This document shows, one piece after another, positions 45,149 to 56,073 of a stretch of 64,000 bases of DNA. Numbering within the stretch: position 1 is the first letter of the stretch; every line of letters begins with the position of its first letter. A program made the position numbers and the translations under genes. Under the pieces are notes generated by a model. The model made no database searches. It had not been told where the DNA came from and saw only the letters and a list, made by a program, of their open reading frames with translations. The DNA lies in NCBI RefSeq assembly GCF_023278185.1, contig NZ_CP066356.1, forward strand, positions 682,001 to 746,000. Direction: 5' to 3'. This DNA is from Bradyrhizobium elkanii USDA 76. GTDB lineage: Bacteria; Pseudomonadota; Alphaproteobacteria; Rhizobiales; Xanthobacteraceae.

Positions 45149-46015
45149 CTATCTGATCCCCTCGGCCAAACGTGCAACTTTCCCTCCTACTCTGGTCTTT
45201 TTGCGTTCTTCTTTTTTGGATTGCGGCGCCATTCCACCGAGCGCCTGCTCGATGTTCCTTACCATCGCCACAAGACGAGGTCCAATGTCGTTGAGCAATC
45301 TGTCTTCCGTGAAGCGGAATGCCGGCGCGCCGCAATTGAAGGCATACGGACCGGTTCCGTCGTTCAATCTCAATGCAACGCCGACTGCGGCGACGTCGTT
45401 CTGCCAGTCGCCTGCGGACATCGTGAAGCCGTGCTTCGCGACCGTCTCGCCGGAGCGCTCGATGCCGTCGCGCATCTTGGCCCAGCGGCTGCCGTAGTGA
45501 TCGCGCAGCTCGCGCAGTAAAGCCGCGCGTTCGTCGGGCGGCAACGCCCAAATATAGGCACGTCCCATCGCGGTGGTTGCGATCGGCACCCGCGAGCCGA
45601 CGTCGAGTTGCACGCCGAGCGCCAGGCCGTTCCGGCTCTGGCCGAAATAGATCATGCTGTGGCGGTCGCGGCCGCCGACGGCGACCGCGCCGCCGGTCGC
45701 GCGCATCACTTCTTCTCGATAGGGCTCGGACAAATGCCGAACGCCGAGATTGGCGAGTGCGGCGTAGCCGAGTGCCATCGCCGACGGCGCGAGCTGGTAC
45801 TTCTCGAACTTCGGTACAGGTGTAAGGTATCCCAGCTTGGTGAGCGTGTAGGTCAGTCGGGAAATGGTTGGCTTCGGTAACTTGGTGCGGGCTGCAATCT
45901 CCTGATTGCCGAGCAGCCCGTCATTGGGCTGGAATGCGCGCAGGACGTCCAGTCCGCGGGAAAGCGCGACGACGAAATTGCGATCGGTCGCTGCTTTCTT
46001 GCTAGCGCGCTTCAT
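45149..46015 (-). CDS. IclR-family regulator of the pim/transport locus
   Basis: 288 residues. N-terminal winged helix (about 17-80, LGNQEIAARTKLPKPTISRL), then the IclR effector domain (about 95-265) with GSRVPIATTAMGRAYIWALP and GVALRLNDGTGPYAFNCGAP. The last 25 residues are Lys/Arg-rich. Divergent from pimF with a perfect 19-bp palindrome in between, so it likely controls pimF and, on its own strand, the transporter. The effector may be a CoA ester or dicarboxylate; inferred. Confidence 0.9.
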   Translation of the reverse strand: MKRASKKAATDRNFVVALSRGLDVLRAFQPNDGLLGNQEIAARTKLPKPTISRLTYTLTKLGYLTPVPKFEKYQLAPSAMALGYAALANLGVRHLSEPYREEVMRATGGAVAVGGRDRHSMIYFGQSRNGLALGVQLDVGSRVPIATTAMGRAYIWALPPDERAALLRELRDHYGSRWAKMRDGIERSGETVAKHGFTMSAGDWQNDVAAVGVALRLNDGTGPYAFNCGAPAFRFTEDRLLNDIGPRLVAMVRNIEQALGGMAPQSKKEERKKTRVGGKVARLAEGIR

Positions 46016-46087
46016 TCCCTGCCCTTGTCATGCTCGTTGACAAGGCACGTGCTTCAAAATAACCCTCCATGTCAAGATGTGGAATTA

Positions 46088-46106
46088 AATTTCGCAGTGC
46101 GAAATT
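46088..46106. promoter_or_regulatory. Perfect palindrome between IclR and pimF (operator candidate)
   Basis: AATTTCGCAGTGCGAAATT, 9-bp perfect arms around one G. TTTCGCA/TGCGAAA half sites are typical of IclR-family operators. It lies 80 bases before the pimF start and 73 bases from the IclR start. Confidence 0.75.
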
Positions 46107-46185
46107 GGTCTAAACGTAGCGGCTCAACGCAAGTCGTGCAGCTACTCAACGCAAGTCCAAGAACAAGCATCCAGGGAGAGTCCCG

Positions 46186-48282
<2,097 letters not shown>

Positions 48283-48314
48283 TCTTTCTTGGGGCCGCTG
48301 GCTCGGTGTTCGGG

Positions 48315-48418
48315 TTCCCTCTCCCCTTGTGGGAGAGGGTTAGGGAGAGGGGTGGCCGCATCGGGACTTCCCGTGTGGACCCCCTTCCCCAACCCCTCCC
48401 CACAAGGGGGAGGGGAGC
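48315..48418. repeat. Palindromic repeat, family D, copy 2, between pimF and pimA
   Basis: CCCTCTCCCCTTGTGGGAGA and TCCCCACAAGGGGGAGGGGA form inverted arms around AGGGTTAGGGAGAGG/CCTTCCCCAACCCC. Related to 34494-34616. Confidence 0.8.
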
Positions 48419-48458
48419 CCACACGCCGGTGCTCACCTAACAGGTGTTGAACGTTTCC

Positions 48459-50147
48459 ATGACCTATCCCGGCGAACAATATTATCCCAACGGCGTGCGG
48501 TGGAGCGACGAGATCACGCGCGGCACGCTGCCGGATCTGCTCTCGAGCGCCGCCGCCGAGTTCGGCGCGCGCGCGGTGCTCGAATTCCGCGACCGGCCGA
48601 TCAGCTACGCCGAGCTGGAGGCCCTGGTCGAGACCGCTGCTGCGGCCTTCATGCGGGCCGGCTACGGCAAGGGCACGTCGGTCGCGCTGTTCCTCGGCAA
48701 TTCGCCTGACCATCCGATCAATTTCTTCGGCGCGCTGAAAGCGGGCGCCCGCGTCGTGCATCTGTCGCCGCTCGACGGCGAGATTGCGCTGTCGCACAAA
48801 CTCTCCGACTCCGGCGCGCGGGTGCTGGTCACCAGCAATCTCTCGGCGCTGTTGCCGACCGCGCTGAAATTCCTAGCCAAGGGTCTGCTCGACCGTCTGA
48901 TCGTCTGCGAGGACGACAATTGGGGCAAGGTCGGCACGCCGCAAACCGCGCTGCCCGACGATCCTGCCATCATCACGCACCGCCAGTTCATCGACGGCGC
49001 GACCAGGCCGTCGCAATGGCCGGTGGTCGACGTCGAGGACGTCGCGCTGCTGCAATATACCGGCGGCACCACGGGCCTGCCCAAGGGCGCCATGCTCAGC
49101 CACGGCAATCTCACCGCGGCGGTGTCGATCTACGACGTCTGGGGCAAGCCCGGGCGGCTCGAACGCAATGCGATCGAGCGCGTGATCTGCGTGCTGCCGC
49201 TGTTTCACATCTACGCGCTGACCGTCGTGCTGCTGTCGGCGATCCGGCGCGGCCATCTGATCTCGCTGCACCAGCGCTTCGATGTCGAAGCCGTGATGCG
49301 CGACATCGAGGTCAAGCGCGCGACGGTGTTTCCCGGCGTGCCGACGATGTGGATCGCGATCGCCTCGCTGCCCGATCTCGACAAGCGCGATCTCTCTTCG
49401 CTGGTGGTCGCCGGCTCCGGCGGCGCGCCGCTGCCGGTCGAGGTCGCGAAGATCTTCGAGCGCCGCGTCGGCATGAAGCTGAAGAGCGGCTGGGGCATGA
49501 CCGAGACCTGCTCGCCGGGCACCGGCCATCCCAAGGAGGGGCCGGAGAAGCCGGGCTCGATCGGGCTGATGCTGCCCGGCATCGAGATGGACGTGGTGTC
49601 GCTGGAGGATACCACCAGGGTGATGCCGGTCGGCGAGGTCGGTGAAATCCGCATCCGCGGTCCGAACGTCACCAAGGGCTACTGGAACAGGCCGGCGGAG
49701 ACCGCGGAGGCCTTCGTCGGCGACCGCTTCCTCACCGGCGACATCGGCTACATGGATGCCGACGGCTATTTCTATCTGGTCGACCGCAAGAAGGACATGA
49801 TCATCTCCGGCGGCTTCAACGTCTATCCGCAGATGATCGAGCAGGCGATCTACACCCATCCCGCCGTGCAAGAGGTGATCGTGATCGGCATTCCCGACGA
49901 TTACCGCGGCGAGGCGGCAAAGGCCTTCATCAAGCTGCGCGACGGGCAGCCGGCGTTCTCGATCGACGAGTTGCGCGCGTTCCTCACCGGCAAGGTCGGC
50001 AAGCACGAACTGCCGGCGGCGGTCGAGTTCGTCGATGAGCTGCCGCGCACCCCGGTCGGGAAGCTGTCGCGTCACGAATTGCGCCAGCAACAGCCCAAAA
50101 CATCTCAATCCAAACCACAGCAGACTGCATCAGGATCCCGCTCATGA
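48459..50147 (+). CDS. pimA: Dicarboxylate/fatty acid-CoA ligase, PimA
   Basis: 562 residues from ATG 48459 ([20 protein letters not shown]); an in-frame GTG at 48444 is also possible. AMP-ligase motifs: [60 protein letters not shown] and the C-terminal Lys motif [14 protein letters not shown]. It would activate pimelate, other dicarboxylates or medium-chain fatty acids. The Gln/Ser-rich tail is variable. Overlaps pimB by four bases (ATGA). Confidence 0.88.
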   Translation: MTYPGEQYYPNGVRWSDEITRGTLPDLLSSAAAEFGARAVLEFRDRPISYAELEALVETAAAAFMRAGYGKGTSVALFLGNSPDHPINFFGALKAGARVVHLSPLDGEIALSHKLSDSGARVLVTSNLSALLPTALKFLAKGLLDRLIVCEDDNWGKVGTPQTALPDDPAIITHRQFIDGATRPSQWPVVDVEDVALLQYTGGTTGLPKGAMLSHGNLTAAVSIYDVWGKPGRLERNAIERVICVLPLFHIYALTVVLLSAIRRGHLISLHQRFDVEAVMRDIEVKRATVFPGVPTMWIAIASLPDLDKRDLSSLVVAGSGGAPLPVEVAKIFERRVGMKLKSGWGMTETCSPGTGHPKEGPEKPGSIGLMLPGIEMDVVSLEDTTRVMPVGEVGEIRIRGPNVTKGYWNRPAETAEAFVGDRFLTGDIGYMDADGYFYLVDRKKDMIISGGFNVYPQMIEQAIYTHPAVQEVIVIGIPDDYRGEAAKAFIKLRDGQPAFSIDELRAFLTGKVGKHELPAAVEFVDELPRTPVGKLSRHELRQQQPKTSQSKPQQTASGSRS

Positions 50148-51331
50148 CCGACGCCGTTATCGTCTCCACCGCCCGCACGCCGATCGGCAAGGCCTATCGC
50201 GGCGCGCTCAACGTCACCGAGGGCGCGACCTTGCTCGGGCACGCGATCGGCGAAGCGGTGGCGCGCGCCAAGGTCGATCCGAAGGAGATCGAGGACGTGG
50301 TGATGGGCGCGGCGATGCAGCAGGGCGCGACCGGCGGCAACATCGCGCGCAAGGCGCTGCTCCGCGCCGGGCTGCCGGTGAGCGTTGCCGGCACCACGAT
50401 CGACCGTCAGTGCGCCTCCGGCCTGCAGGCGATCGCGCTTGCCGCGCGCTCGGTGATCTTCGACGGCGTCGAGATCGCGGTCGGCGGCGGCGGCGAGTCG
50501 ATCTCGCTGGTGCAGAATGACAAGATGAACTCGTTCCACGCCCAGGATCCGGCGCTGCTCAAGATCAAGGGCGAGGTCTACATGCCGATGATCGACACCG
50601 CCGAGATCGTCGCCAAGCGCTACAACATCTCGCGCGAGAAGCAGGACGAGTATGGGCTCGAAAGCCAGCGCCGCACCGCGGCTGCGCAGCAGGGCGGCAA
50701 GTTCAAGGAAGAGCTCGCGCCGATCACCACCATGATGGCGGTCACCGACAAGGCGACCGGTGCCGTCACGATGAAGGAGGTAACGCTGTCGCAGGACGAA
50801 GGTCCGCGGCCGGAGACCACGGCCGAAGGGCTTGCCAGCCTCAAGCCGGTGCGCGGCGAGGGCTTCACCATTACCGCCGGCAATGCCAGCCAGCTCTCGG
50901 ACGGCGCCAGCGCCTCCGTGATCATGAGCGACAAGGAAGCCGCCAAGCGCGGGCTGAAGCCGCTCGGCATCTTCCGCGGCTTCGTCTCCGCCGGCTGCGA
51001 GCCGGACGAGATGGGCATCGGCCCGGTGTTCGCGGTGCCGCGGCTGCTGAAGCGCCATGGCCTCAAGGTCGACGACATCGATCTCTGGGAGCTCAACGAG
51101 GCGTTCGCGGTGCAGGTGCTCTATTGCCGCGACAAGCTCGGCATCGATCCGGAGAAGATCAACGTCAATGGCGGCGCGATCTCGGTCGGCCATCCCTACG
51201 GCATGTCGGGTGCGCGGCTCACCGGCCACGCGCTGATCGAGGGCCGCCGCCGCAAGGCCAAATACGCCGTCGTCACCATGTGCGTCGGTGGCGGCATGGG
51301 CGCGGCCGGCCTGTTCGAGGTGCTGCAGTAA
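50144..51331 (+). CDS. pimB: Acetyl-CoA acyltransferase (thiolase), PimB
   Basis: 395 residues. Nucleophile Cys90 in [30 protein letters not shown], then the C-terminal [20 protein letters not shown] with His near 350 and Cys380 in [17 protein letters not shown]. It cleaves 3-oxoacyl-CoA in the pim beta-oxidation spiral. It is the only thiolase in the window, so it could also serve the hydroxycinnamate route, though that is speculation. Confidence 0.92.
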   Translation: MTDAVIVSTARTPIGKAYRGALNVTEGATLLGHAIGEAVARAKVDPKEIEDVVMGAAMQQGATGGNIARKALLRAGLPVSVAGTTIDRQCASGLQAIALAARSVIFDGVEIAVGGGGESISLVQNDKMNSFHAQDPALLKIKGEVYMPMIDTAEIVAKRYNISREKQDEYGLESQRRTAAAQQGGKFKEELAPITTMMAVTDKATGAVTMKEVTLSQDEGPRPETTAEGLASLKPVRGEGFTITAGNASQLSDGASASVIMSDKEAAKRGLKPLGIFRGFVSAGCEPDEMGIGPVFAVPRLLKRHGLKVDDIDLWELNEAFAVQVLYCRDKLGIDPEKINVNGGAISVGHPYGMSGARLTGHALIEGRRRKAKYAVVTMCVGGGMGAAGLFEVLQ

Positions 51332-51337
51332 CTCACC

Positions 51338-51457
51338 GTCGTCCTGGCGAAAGCCAGGACCCATACCCCGCGGCCGGGGTAAGGGGCACGGACGGCAGTC
51401 GCCTTCGCAGGACAACGAAGGCCGGTGGTAATGGGTCCTGGCTTTCGCCAGGACGAC
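51338..51457. repeat. Palindromic repeat, family A, copy 2, between pimB and pimC
   Basis: Arms as in 5638-5759: GTCGTCCTGGCGAAAGCCAG at the left and CTGGCTTTCGCCAGGACGAC at the right. It starts seven bases after the pimB stop. Confidence 0.9.
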
Positions 51458-51498
51458 AACGAAACAAGACGTTAGGTTTCGCTCAAAAGGAGGATCCG

Positions 51499-52689
51499 AT
51501 GGATCTCGCTTTCACCAAGGAAGAGATAGCGTTTCGCGAGGAGGTACGGGAGTTCTTCAAGAACAACGTGCCGCCGGAGACCCGGCGCAAGCTGCAGGAA
51601 GGCCGCCATCTGTCGAAGGACGAGATGGTCACCTGGTGGCGCATCCTCAACAAGAAGGGCTGGGGCGTCACCCACTGGCCGAAGGAATATGGCGGCACCG
51701 GCTGGAGCACCGTGCAGCACTACATCTTCAACGAGGAGCTGCAGTCCTATCCCGCGCCGCAGCCGCTCGCCTTCGGCGTCAGCATGGTCGGCCCGGTCAT
51801 CTACACCTTCGGCAACGAGAAGCAGAAGAAGGAATATCTGCCGCGGATCGCCAATGTCGACGACTGGTGGTGCCAGGGCTTCTCGGAGCCGGGCTCGGGT
51901 TCGGACCTCGCGTCGCTGAAGACCAAGGCCGAGCGCCGTGGCGACAAGTGGATCATCAACGGCCAGAAGACCTGGACCACGCTCGCCCAGCACGCCGACA
52001 TGATCTTCTGCCTCTGCCGCACCGATCCGGCCGCGAAGAAGCAGATGGGCATCTCCTTCATCGTGTTCAGCATGAAGTCGAAGGGCGTCACCGTGCGCCC
52101 GATCCAGACCATCGACGGCGGCCACGAGGTCAACGAGGTGTTCTTCGACGACGTCGAGGTGCCCTACGAGAACCTGATCGGCGAGGAGAACAAGGGCTGG
52201 GATTACGCCAAGTTCCTGCTCGGCAATGAGCGCACCGGCATCGCCCGGGTCGGCGTGTCGAAGGAGCGGCTGCGCCGCATCCGCGCGCTGGCCTCCAAGG
52301 TCGAGTCCGGCGGCCGTCCGGTGATCGAGGATCCGGCGTTCCGCGAGAAGCTCACGGCCTGCGAGATCGAGCTGAAGGCGCTCGAGCTGACCCAGCTCCG
52401 CGTCGTCGCCGACGAGGGCAAGCACGGCAAGGGCAAGCCCAATCCGGCCTCCTCGGTGCTCAAGATCAAGGGCTCGGAGATCCAGCAGACCACGACCGAG
52501 CTGCTGATGGAGATCATCGGTCCGTTCGCCGCGCCCTATGACGAGCACGGCGACGCCGGCTCCAACGAGAGCATGGATTGGACCGCGCAGATCGCGCCGA
52601 GCTACTTCAACAACCGCAAGGTTTCGATCTACGGCGGCTCCAACGAGATCCAGCGCAACATCATCAGCAAGGCCGTGCTGGGGCTGTAA
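51499..52689 (+). CDS. pimC: Acyl-CoA dehydrogenase large subunit, PimC
   Basis: 396 residues from ATG 51499 with GGAGGA upstream. N-terminal helical domain, then WWCQGFSEPGSGSDLASLKT and INGQKTWTTLAQHADMIFCL (FAD region), and the C terminus SIYGGSNEIQRNIISKAVLG. The position of the MCAD catalytic Glu is Gly in YGGSNEIQ. It probably works as a heteromer with PimD, as in other paired ACADs, introducing the first double bond of the beta-oxidation cycle. Confidence 0.9.
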   Translation: MDLAFTKEEIAFREEVREFFKNNVPPETRRKLQEGRHLSKDEMVTWWRILNKKGWGVTHWPKEYGGTGWSTVQHYIFNEELQSYPAPQPLAFGVSMVGPVIYTFGNEKQKKEYLPRIANVDDWWCQGFSEPGSGSDLASLKTKAERRGDKWIINGQKTWTTLAQHADMIFCLCRTDPAAKKQMGISFIVFSMKSKGVTVRPIQTIDGGHEVNEVFFDDVEVPYENLIGEENKGWDYAKFLLGNERTGIARVGVSKERLRRIRALASKVESGGRPVIEDPAFREKLTACEIELKALELTQLRVVADEGKHGKGKPNPASSVLKIKGSEIQQTTTELLMEIIGPFAAPYDEHGDAGSNESMDWTAQIAPSYFNNRKVSIYGGSNEIQRNIISKAVLGL

Positions 52690-52702
52690 GCCACAAGTTC
52701 GA

Positions 52703-52743
52703 TGTCGTCCTCCGCGCATGCCCCGCCTTCGCGGGGATGACGA
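52703..52743. repeat. Palindromic repeat between pimC and pimD, family G-like
   Basis: GTCGTCCTCCGCGCATGCCC then GCCTTCGCGGGGATGACG, with CCCCGCCTTCGCGGGG as hairpin core. Similar GCGGGGATGAC ends occur in the repeats at 13278 and 58698. Confidence 0.7.
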
Positions 52744-52789
52744 GTGGAGATCAGGGCAAGCGCCCGCGTGATTTTGGAGAGATGGTAAA

Positions 52790-53935
52790 ATGGATTTTGA
52801 TCTGTCCGAGGAGCAGCGCCTTCTCAAGGAAAGCGTCGACGGGTTGCTGGCGGATGCCTACGACTTCGATGCGCGCAAGAAGTACATGAAGGAGAAGGGC
52901 GGCTGGAGCAAAGCGCTCTGGGGCAAGCTCGCCGAGCAGGGCCTGCTTGGTCTGCCCTTCGCGGAGACCGACGGCGGCTTCGGCGCCGGCGCGGTCGAGA
53001 CCATGATCGTGATGGAAGCGCTCGGCAAGGCGCTGGTGGTCGAGCCTTATCTGGCCACCGTCGTGGTCGCCGGCGGTTTCCTGCGCCATGGCGGCTCGGC
53101 CGAGCAGAAGGCCAAGTACATTCCCGGCATCATCGACGGCAGCAGGACCTTCGGCTTTGCCCAGCTCGAGAAGAATTCGCGCTACGATCTCTTCGACGTC
53201 GTGACCACGGCCAAGAAGAAGGGCGCCGGCTGGGTGATCGACGGCGAGAAGTTCGTCGTGCTCAACGGCGAGAACGCCGACACGCTGATCGTGACCGCGC
53301 GCACCAAGGGCGGCCAGCGCGACAAGACCGGCATCGGCGTGTTCCTGGTTCCGGCGGATGCCAAGGGCGTTACCAGGAAGGGCTATCCCACCCAGGACGG
53401 CCTGCACGCGGCCGACATCACCTTCACCAATGTCGAGGTCGGCGCTGACGCTGCGATCGGCGATCCCGAGAACGGCCTGCCCCTGATCGAGCGCGTCGCC
53501 GACGAAGCCCGCATTGCGCTGTGCGCGGAAGCCGTCGGCGCGATGGACGAGTCGCTGAAGGAGACCGTCGAGTACATCAAGACCCGCAAGCAGTTCGGCG
53601 TTGCGATCGGCTCGTTCCAGAGCCTGCAGCACCGTGCCGCCGACATGTTCGTGGCGCTGGAGCAGGCCCGCAGCATGTCGATGTTCGCCACCATGGCGTC
53701 GGACTTCGACGATGCCAAGGAGCGTTCGTCAGCGGTCGCAGCCGCCAAGGTGCAGGTCGGCAAGTCCTTGAAGTTCGTCGGCCAGCAGTCGATCCAGCTT
53801 CATGGCGGCATCGGCATGACCATGGAGGCCAAGATCGGCCACTACTTCAAGCGACTGACCATGATCGAGAACACGCTCGGCGACACCGACTACCACCTCC
53901 GTCGCGTCAGCGAGGGCGGCGGACTGCTGGCTTAA
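52790..53935 (+). CDS. pimD: Acyl-CoA dehydrogenase small subunit, PimD
   Basis: 381 residues from ATG 52790. N-terminal domain with LSEEQRLLKESVDGLLADAY, GLPFAETDGGFGAG and the FAD segment FAQLEKNSRYDLFDVVTTAK, then C-terminal QSLQHRAADMFVALEQARSM and QSIQLHGGIGMTMEAKIGHY. This LHGGIGMT ending is typical of the partner subunit of paired ACADs. Makes a heteromer with PimC; inferred from pairing. Confidence 0.9.
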   Translation: MDFDLSEEQRLLKESVDGLLADAYDFDARKKYMKEKGGWSKALWGKLAEQGLLGLPFAETDGGFGAGAVETMIVMEALGKALVVEPYLATVVVAGGFLRHGGSAEQKAKYIPGIIDGSRTFGFAQLEKNSRYDLFDVVTTAKKKGAGWVIDGEKFVVLNGENADTLIVTARTKGGQRDKTGIGVFLVPADAKGVTRKGYPTQDGLHAADITFTNVEVGADAAIGDPENGLPLIERVADEARIALCAEAVGAMDESLKETVEYIKTRKQFGVAIGSFQSLQHRAADMFVALEQARSMSMFATMASDFDDAKERSSAVAAAKVQVGKSLKFVGQQSIQLHGGIGMTMEAKIGHYFKRLTMIENTLGDTDYHLRRVSEGGGLLA

Positions 53936-53965
53936 GCCGCGCGAGGTTGCATCCGCGCCAAGATC

Positions 53966-54047
53966 GTCATGCCCGGCCTCGTGCCGGGCATCCACGTCTT
54001 GGCGGCAAAGCAAGACGTGGATGGCCGGGACGAGCCCGGCCATGACG
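53966..54047. repeat. Palindromic repeat, family E, copy 2, between pimD and SDR
   Basis: GTCATGCCCGGCCTCGTGCC ... GAGCCCGGCCATGAC with ATCCACGTCTTG/CAAGACGTGGAT inner arms. Same family as 15896-16010. Confidence 0.88.
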
Positions 54048-54088
54048 GACAAAAAGAGCAAGCCAAGAAAGAAGAGGGAGCGCTCGCA

Positions 54089-54862
54089 ATGAAGAACACC
54101 CCGTTCGATCTCACCGGCCAGGTCGCGGTCATCACCGGCTCGAGCCGCGGCATCGGCCGCGCCTCGGCGGAGCTTCTGGCAAAACTCGGCGCCAAGGTCG
54201 TGATCTCCTCGCGCAAGGCGGATGCCTGCCAGGAAGTCGCCGACGGCATCAAGCAGGCGGGCGGCGATGCGCTCGTCATCGCCTGCAACATCGCGCGCCG
54301 CAACGAGGTCGAGGCGCTGGTCTCGGGCACGATCAAGCACTACGGCAAGATCGACATCCTGGTCTGCAATGCCGCGGTGAACCCGTATTACGGCCCGCTG
54401 CTCGACATCACGGACGAGGCCTTCGACAAGATCATGGGCTCGAACGTCAAGAGCAACATCTGGTTGTCCGCGCTGGCGATCCCGCAGATGGCCGAGCGCG
54501 GCAAGGGCTCGGTCGTGATCATCTCCTCGATCGGCGGCCTGCGCGGCTCGACCGTGATCGGCGCCTACGGCATCTCCAAGGCCGCCGACTTCGCGCTGTG
54601 CCGCAGCCTCGCCGGCGAGTGGGGCCCGAAGGGTGTGCGCGTCAACTGCGTGGCGCCCGGCCTGGTGAAGACCGACTTCGCCCGCGCGCTGTGGGAGGAT
54701 CCGGATAATCTGAAGCGCCGCACCGCATCGACGCCGCTCCGCCGCATCGGCGAGCCCGACGAGATCGCCGGCGCCGTTGCCTATCTCGCCTCCGACGCCT
54801 CGACCTTCATGACCGGCCAGACCATCGTGGTCGACGGCGGCGTCACCACGGCGGCGACGTAA
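54089..54862 (+). CDS. SDR-family oxidoreductase, last gene of pim operon
   Basis: 257 residues from ATG 54089 with GAAGAGGGAG upstream. NAD(P) motif TGSSRGIGRASAEL (about 15-28), CNAAVNPYYG (about 95), catalytic Ser in IISSIGG and YGISKAA with Lys near 163, and CVAPGLVKTDFARALWED. C-terminal FMTGQTIVVDGGVTT is standard for classical SDRs. Its place after pimD fits the accessory pim gene, but I cannot say it is pimE. Substrate unknown. Confidence 0.85.
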   Translation: MKNTPFDLTGQVAVITGSSRGIGRASAELLAKLGAKVVISSRKADACQEVADGIKQAGGDALVIACNIARRNEVEALVSGTIKHYGKIDILVCNAAVNPYYGPLLDITDEAFDKIMGSNVKSNIWLSALAIPQMAERGKGSVVIISSIGGLRGSTVIGAYGISKAADFALCRSLAGEWGPKGVRVNCVAPGLVKTDFARALWEDPDNLKRRTASTPLRRIGEPDEIAGAVAYLASDASTFMTGQTIVVDGGVTTAAT

Positions 54863-54923
54863 GGGCCGTTCCTTCGCCTCCCCCGCGCGCGAGGGCTATC
54901 GCATTTCGTGGCGGTGCCCTCGT

Positions 54924-54962
54924 GGCCATCCTTCGAGACGCCCGCCTTCGGCGGGCTCCTCA
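54924..54962. repeat. REP-like palindrome (family F) interrupted by IS copy 1
   Basis: GGCCATCCTTCGAGACGCCC and GGCGGGCTCCTCA form the left part; the expected right part AGGATGA resumes after the IS at 55902. TCA at 54960-54962 and 55899-55901 is the target duplication. Confidence 0.85.
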
Positions 54963-55898
54963 GAGCCTGCTTTAAAAAGAAAGTTGAGTGATTTCAGCCC
55001 GTTGTGATTCCTTCGTGTTTGCGAAGACTCGAGGGAGCACAACATGTGTTGGACCGAAATCACCCGACAACAATATCGACGCGACGGACTTCGTTATGCA
55101 AGCGACATGACGGATGCGGAGTGGGAACTGATCGAGCCGTTGATGCCTGCGCAATGCCGGCGCGGCCGTCCGCGCGAGATCAGCCTGCGCGTGATCATGA
55201 ATGCAATTCTCTACATTGGAGCCAGCGGCTGCCAATGGCGCGCGCTGCCAAAGGACTTCCCACCATGCTCGACGGTTCAGTACTATTTTTACAAATGGCG
55301 CGGTTCTGGATTGTGGCGCAGGGTCAATGATGCCCTGGTCCGACGCATGCGCGAACGGCAAGGACGCAACCCCACTCCAACGGCTGGGATCATCGACAGC
55401 CAGAGCGTGAAGACCGCGGAAAATGGCGGTCCAAGCGGGTTTGACATGGCCAAGCGGGTCAAGGGACGCAAGCGTCATATCGTCACCGACACCGAGGGCT
55501 CCTTGCTGGCTGTGCAGGTGCATCCCGCCAACCTTCAAGACAATCACGGTGCAGTCCCGCTGTTGCGGCTCATCGGCCGCCTGTTCCCCAACCTGCGCCA
55601 CATCTTCGCCGATCGCGTCTACCGTGGCCCTAAGCTGCTCGATGCCATCGCTGATTTGGGCCAATGGACGATTGAAATCGTCACCCGCTCGCAGAGCGTT
55701 GGAACGTTCAAGGCCGAGCCTCGACGTTGGGTCGTCGAGCGTACCTTTGCCTGGTTCGGCCGCAATCGACGACTTGCCAAAGACTTCGAGGCAACCATCG
55801 CCAGCGCGGAGGCTTGGGTTCTCATTGCAAGCATCCGCCTGCTCTCCCGCCGATTGGCCAGAGCATGAGATCTCAATGACTTGTTTTGAGTCAGACTC
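54963..55898 (+). mobile_element. IS5-family insertion sequence, copy 1 (936 bp)
   Basis: Left end GAGCCTGCTTTAAAAAGAAA and right end (reversed) GAGTCTGACTCAAAACAAGT are imperfect terminal inverted repeats. A TCA flanks both sides, a 3-bp TNA-type target duplication as in the IS427/IS1031-like groups. It contains one transposase gene on the plus strand. The same 936-bp element is present inverted at 62272-63207. Confidence 0.93.
55044..55868 (+). CDS. IS5-family DDE transposase, copy 1
   Basis: 274 residues in one frame. The N-terminal domain has DMTDAEWELIEPLMPAQCRR and GRPREISLRVIMNAILYIGA; the DDE triad is Asp118 (AGIIDSQSVKT), Asp190 (HIFADRVYRG) and Glu232 (WVVERTFAWFGRNRRLAKDF). Complete, so probably active. 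Protein identical over all 274 residues to the copy at 62302. Confidence 0.95.
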   Translation: MCWTEITRQQYRRDGLRYASDMTDAEWELIEPLMPAQCRRGRPREISLRVIMNAILYIGASGCQWRALPKDFPPCSTVQYYFYKWRGSGLWRRVNDALVRRMRERQGRNPTPTAGIIDSQSVKTAENGGPSGFDMAKRVKGRKRHIVTDTEGSLLAVQVHPANLQDNHGAVPLLRLIGRLFPNLRHIFADRVYRGPKLLDAIADLGQWTIEIVTRSQSVGTFKAEPRRWVVERTFAWFGRNRRLAKDFEATIASAEAWVLIASIRLLSRRLARA

Positions 55899-55934
55899 TC
55901 AGGATGAGGTCTTGTTTTGCGGCACAATAGTAGA

Positions 55935-55982
55935 CCCTCATGGTGAGGAGCGCCGCTTGCGGCGCGTCTCGAACCACGAGGC
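55935..55982. repeat. REP-like palindrome, family F
   Basis: CCTCATGGTGAGGAGCGCCG and CGGCGCGTCTCGAACCACGA form the inverted pair. Together with the interrupted copy it fills the gap between the IS and metZ; 55983-56073 shows nothing further. Confidence 0.75.
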
Positions 55983-56073
55983 CAAGCACTTGCGCGGTCG
56001 CCAAGGGGCATATGCGATAGCCCTGCCCGCAAGCGGGAGAGGGCGCCGAGCTCTCCAAGCCTATCTGTTCGCC

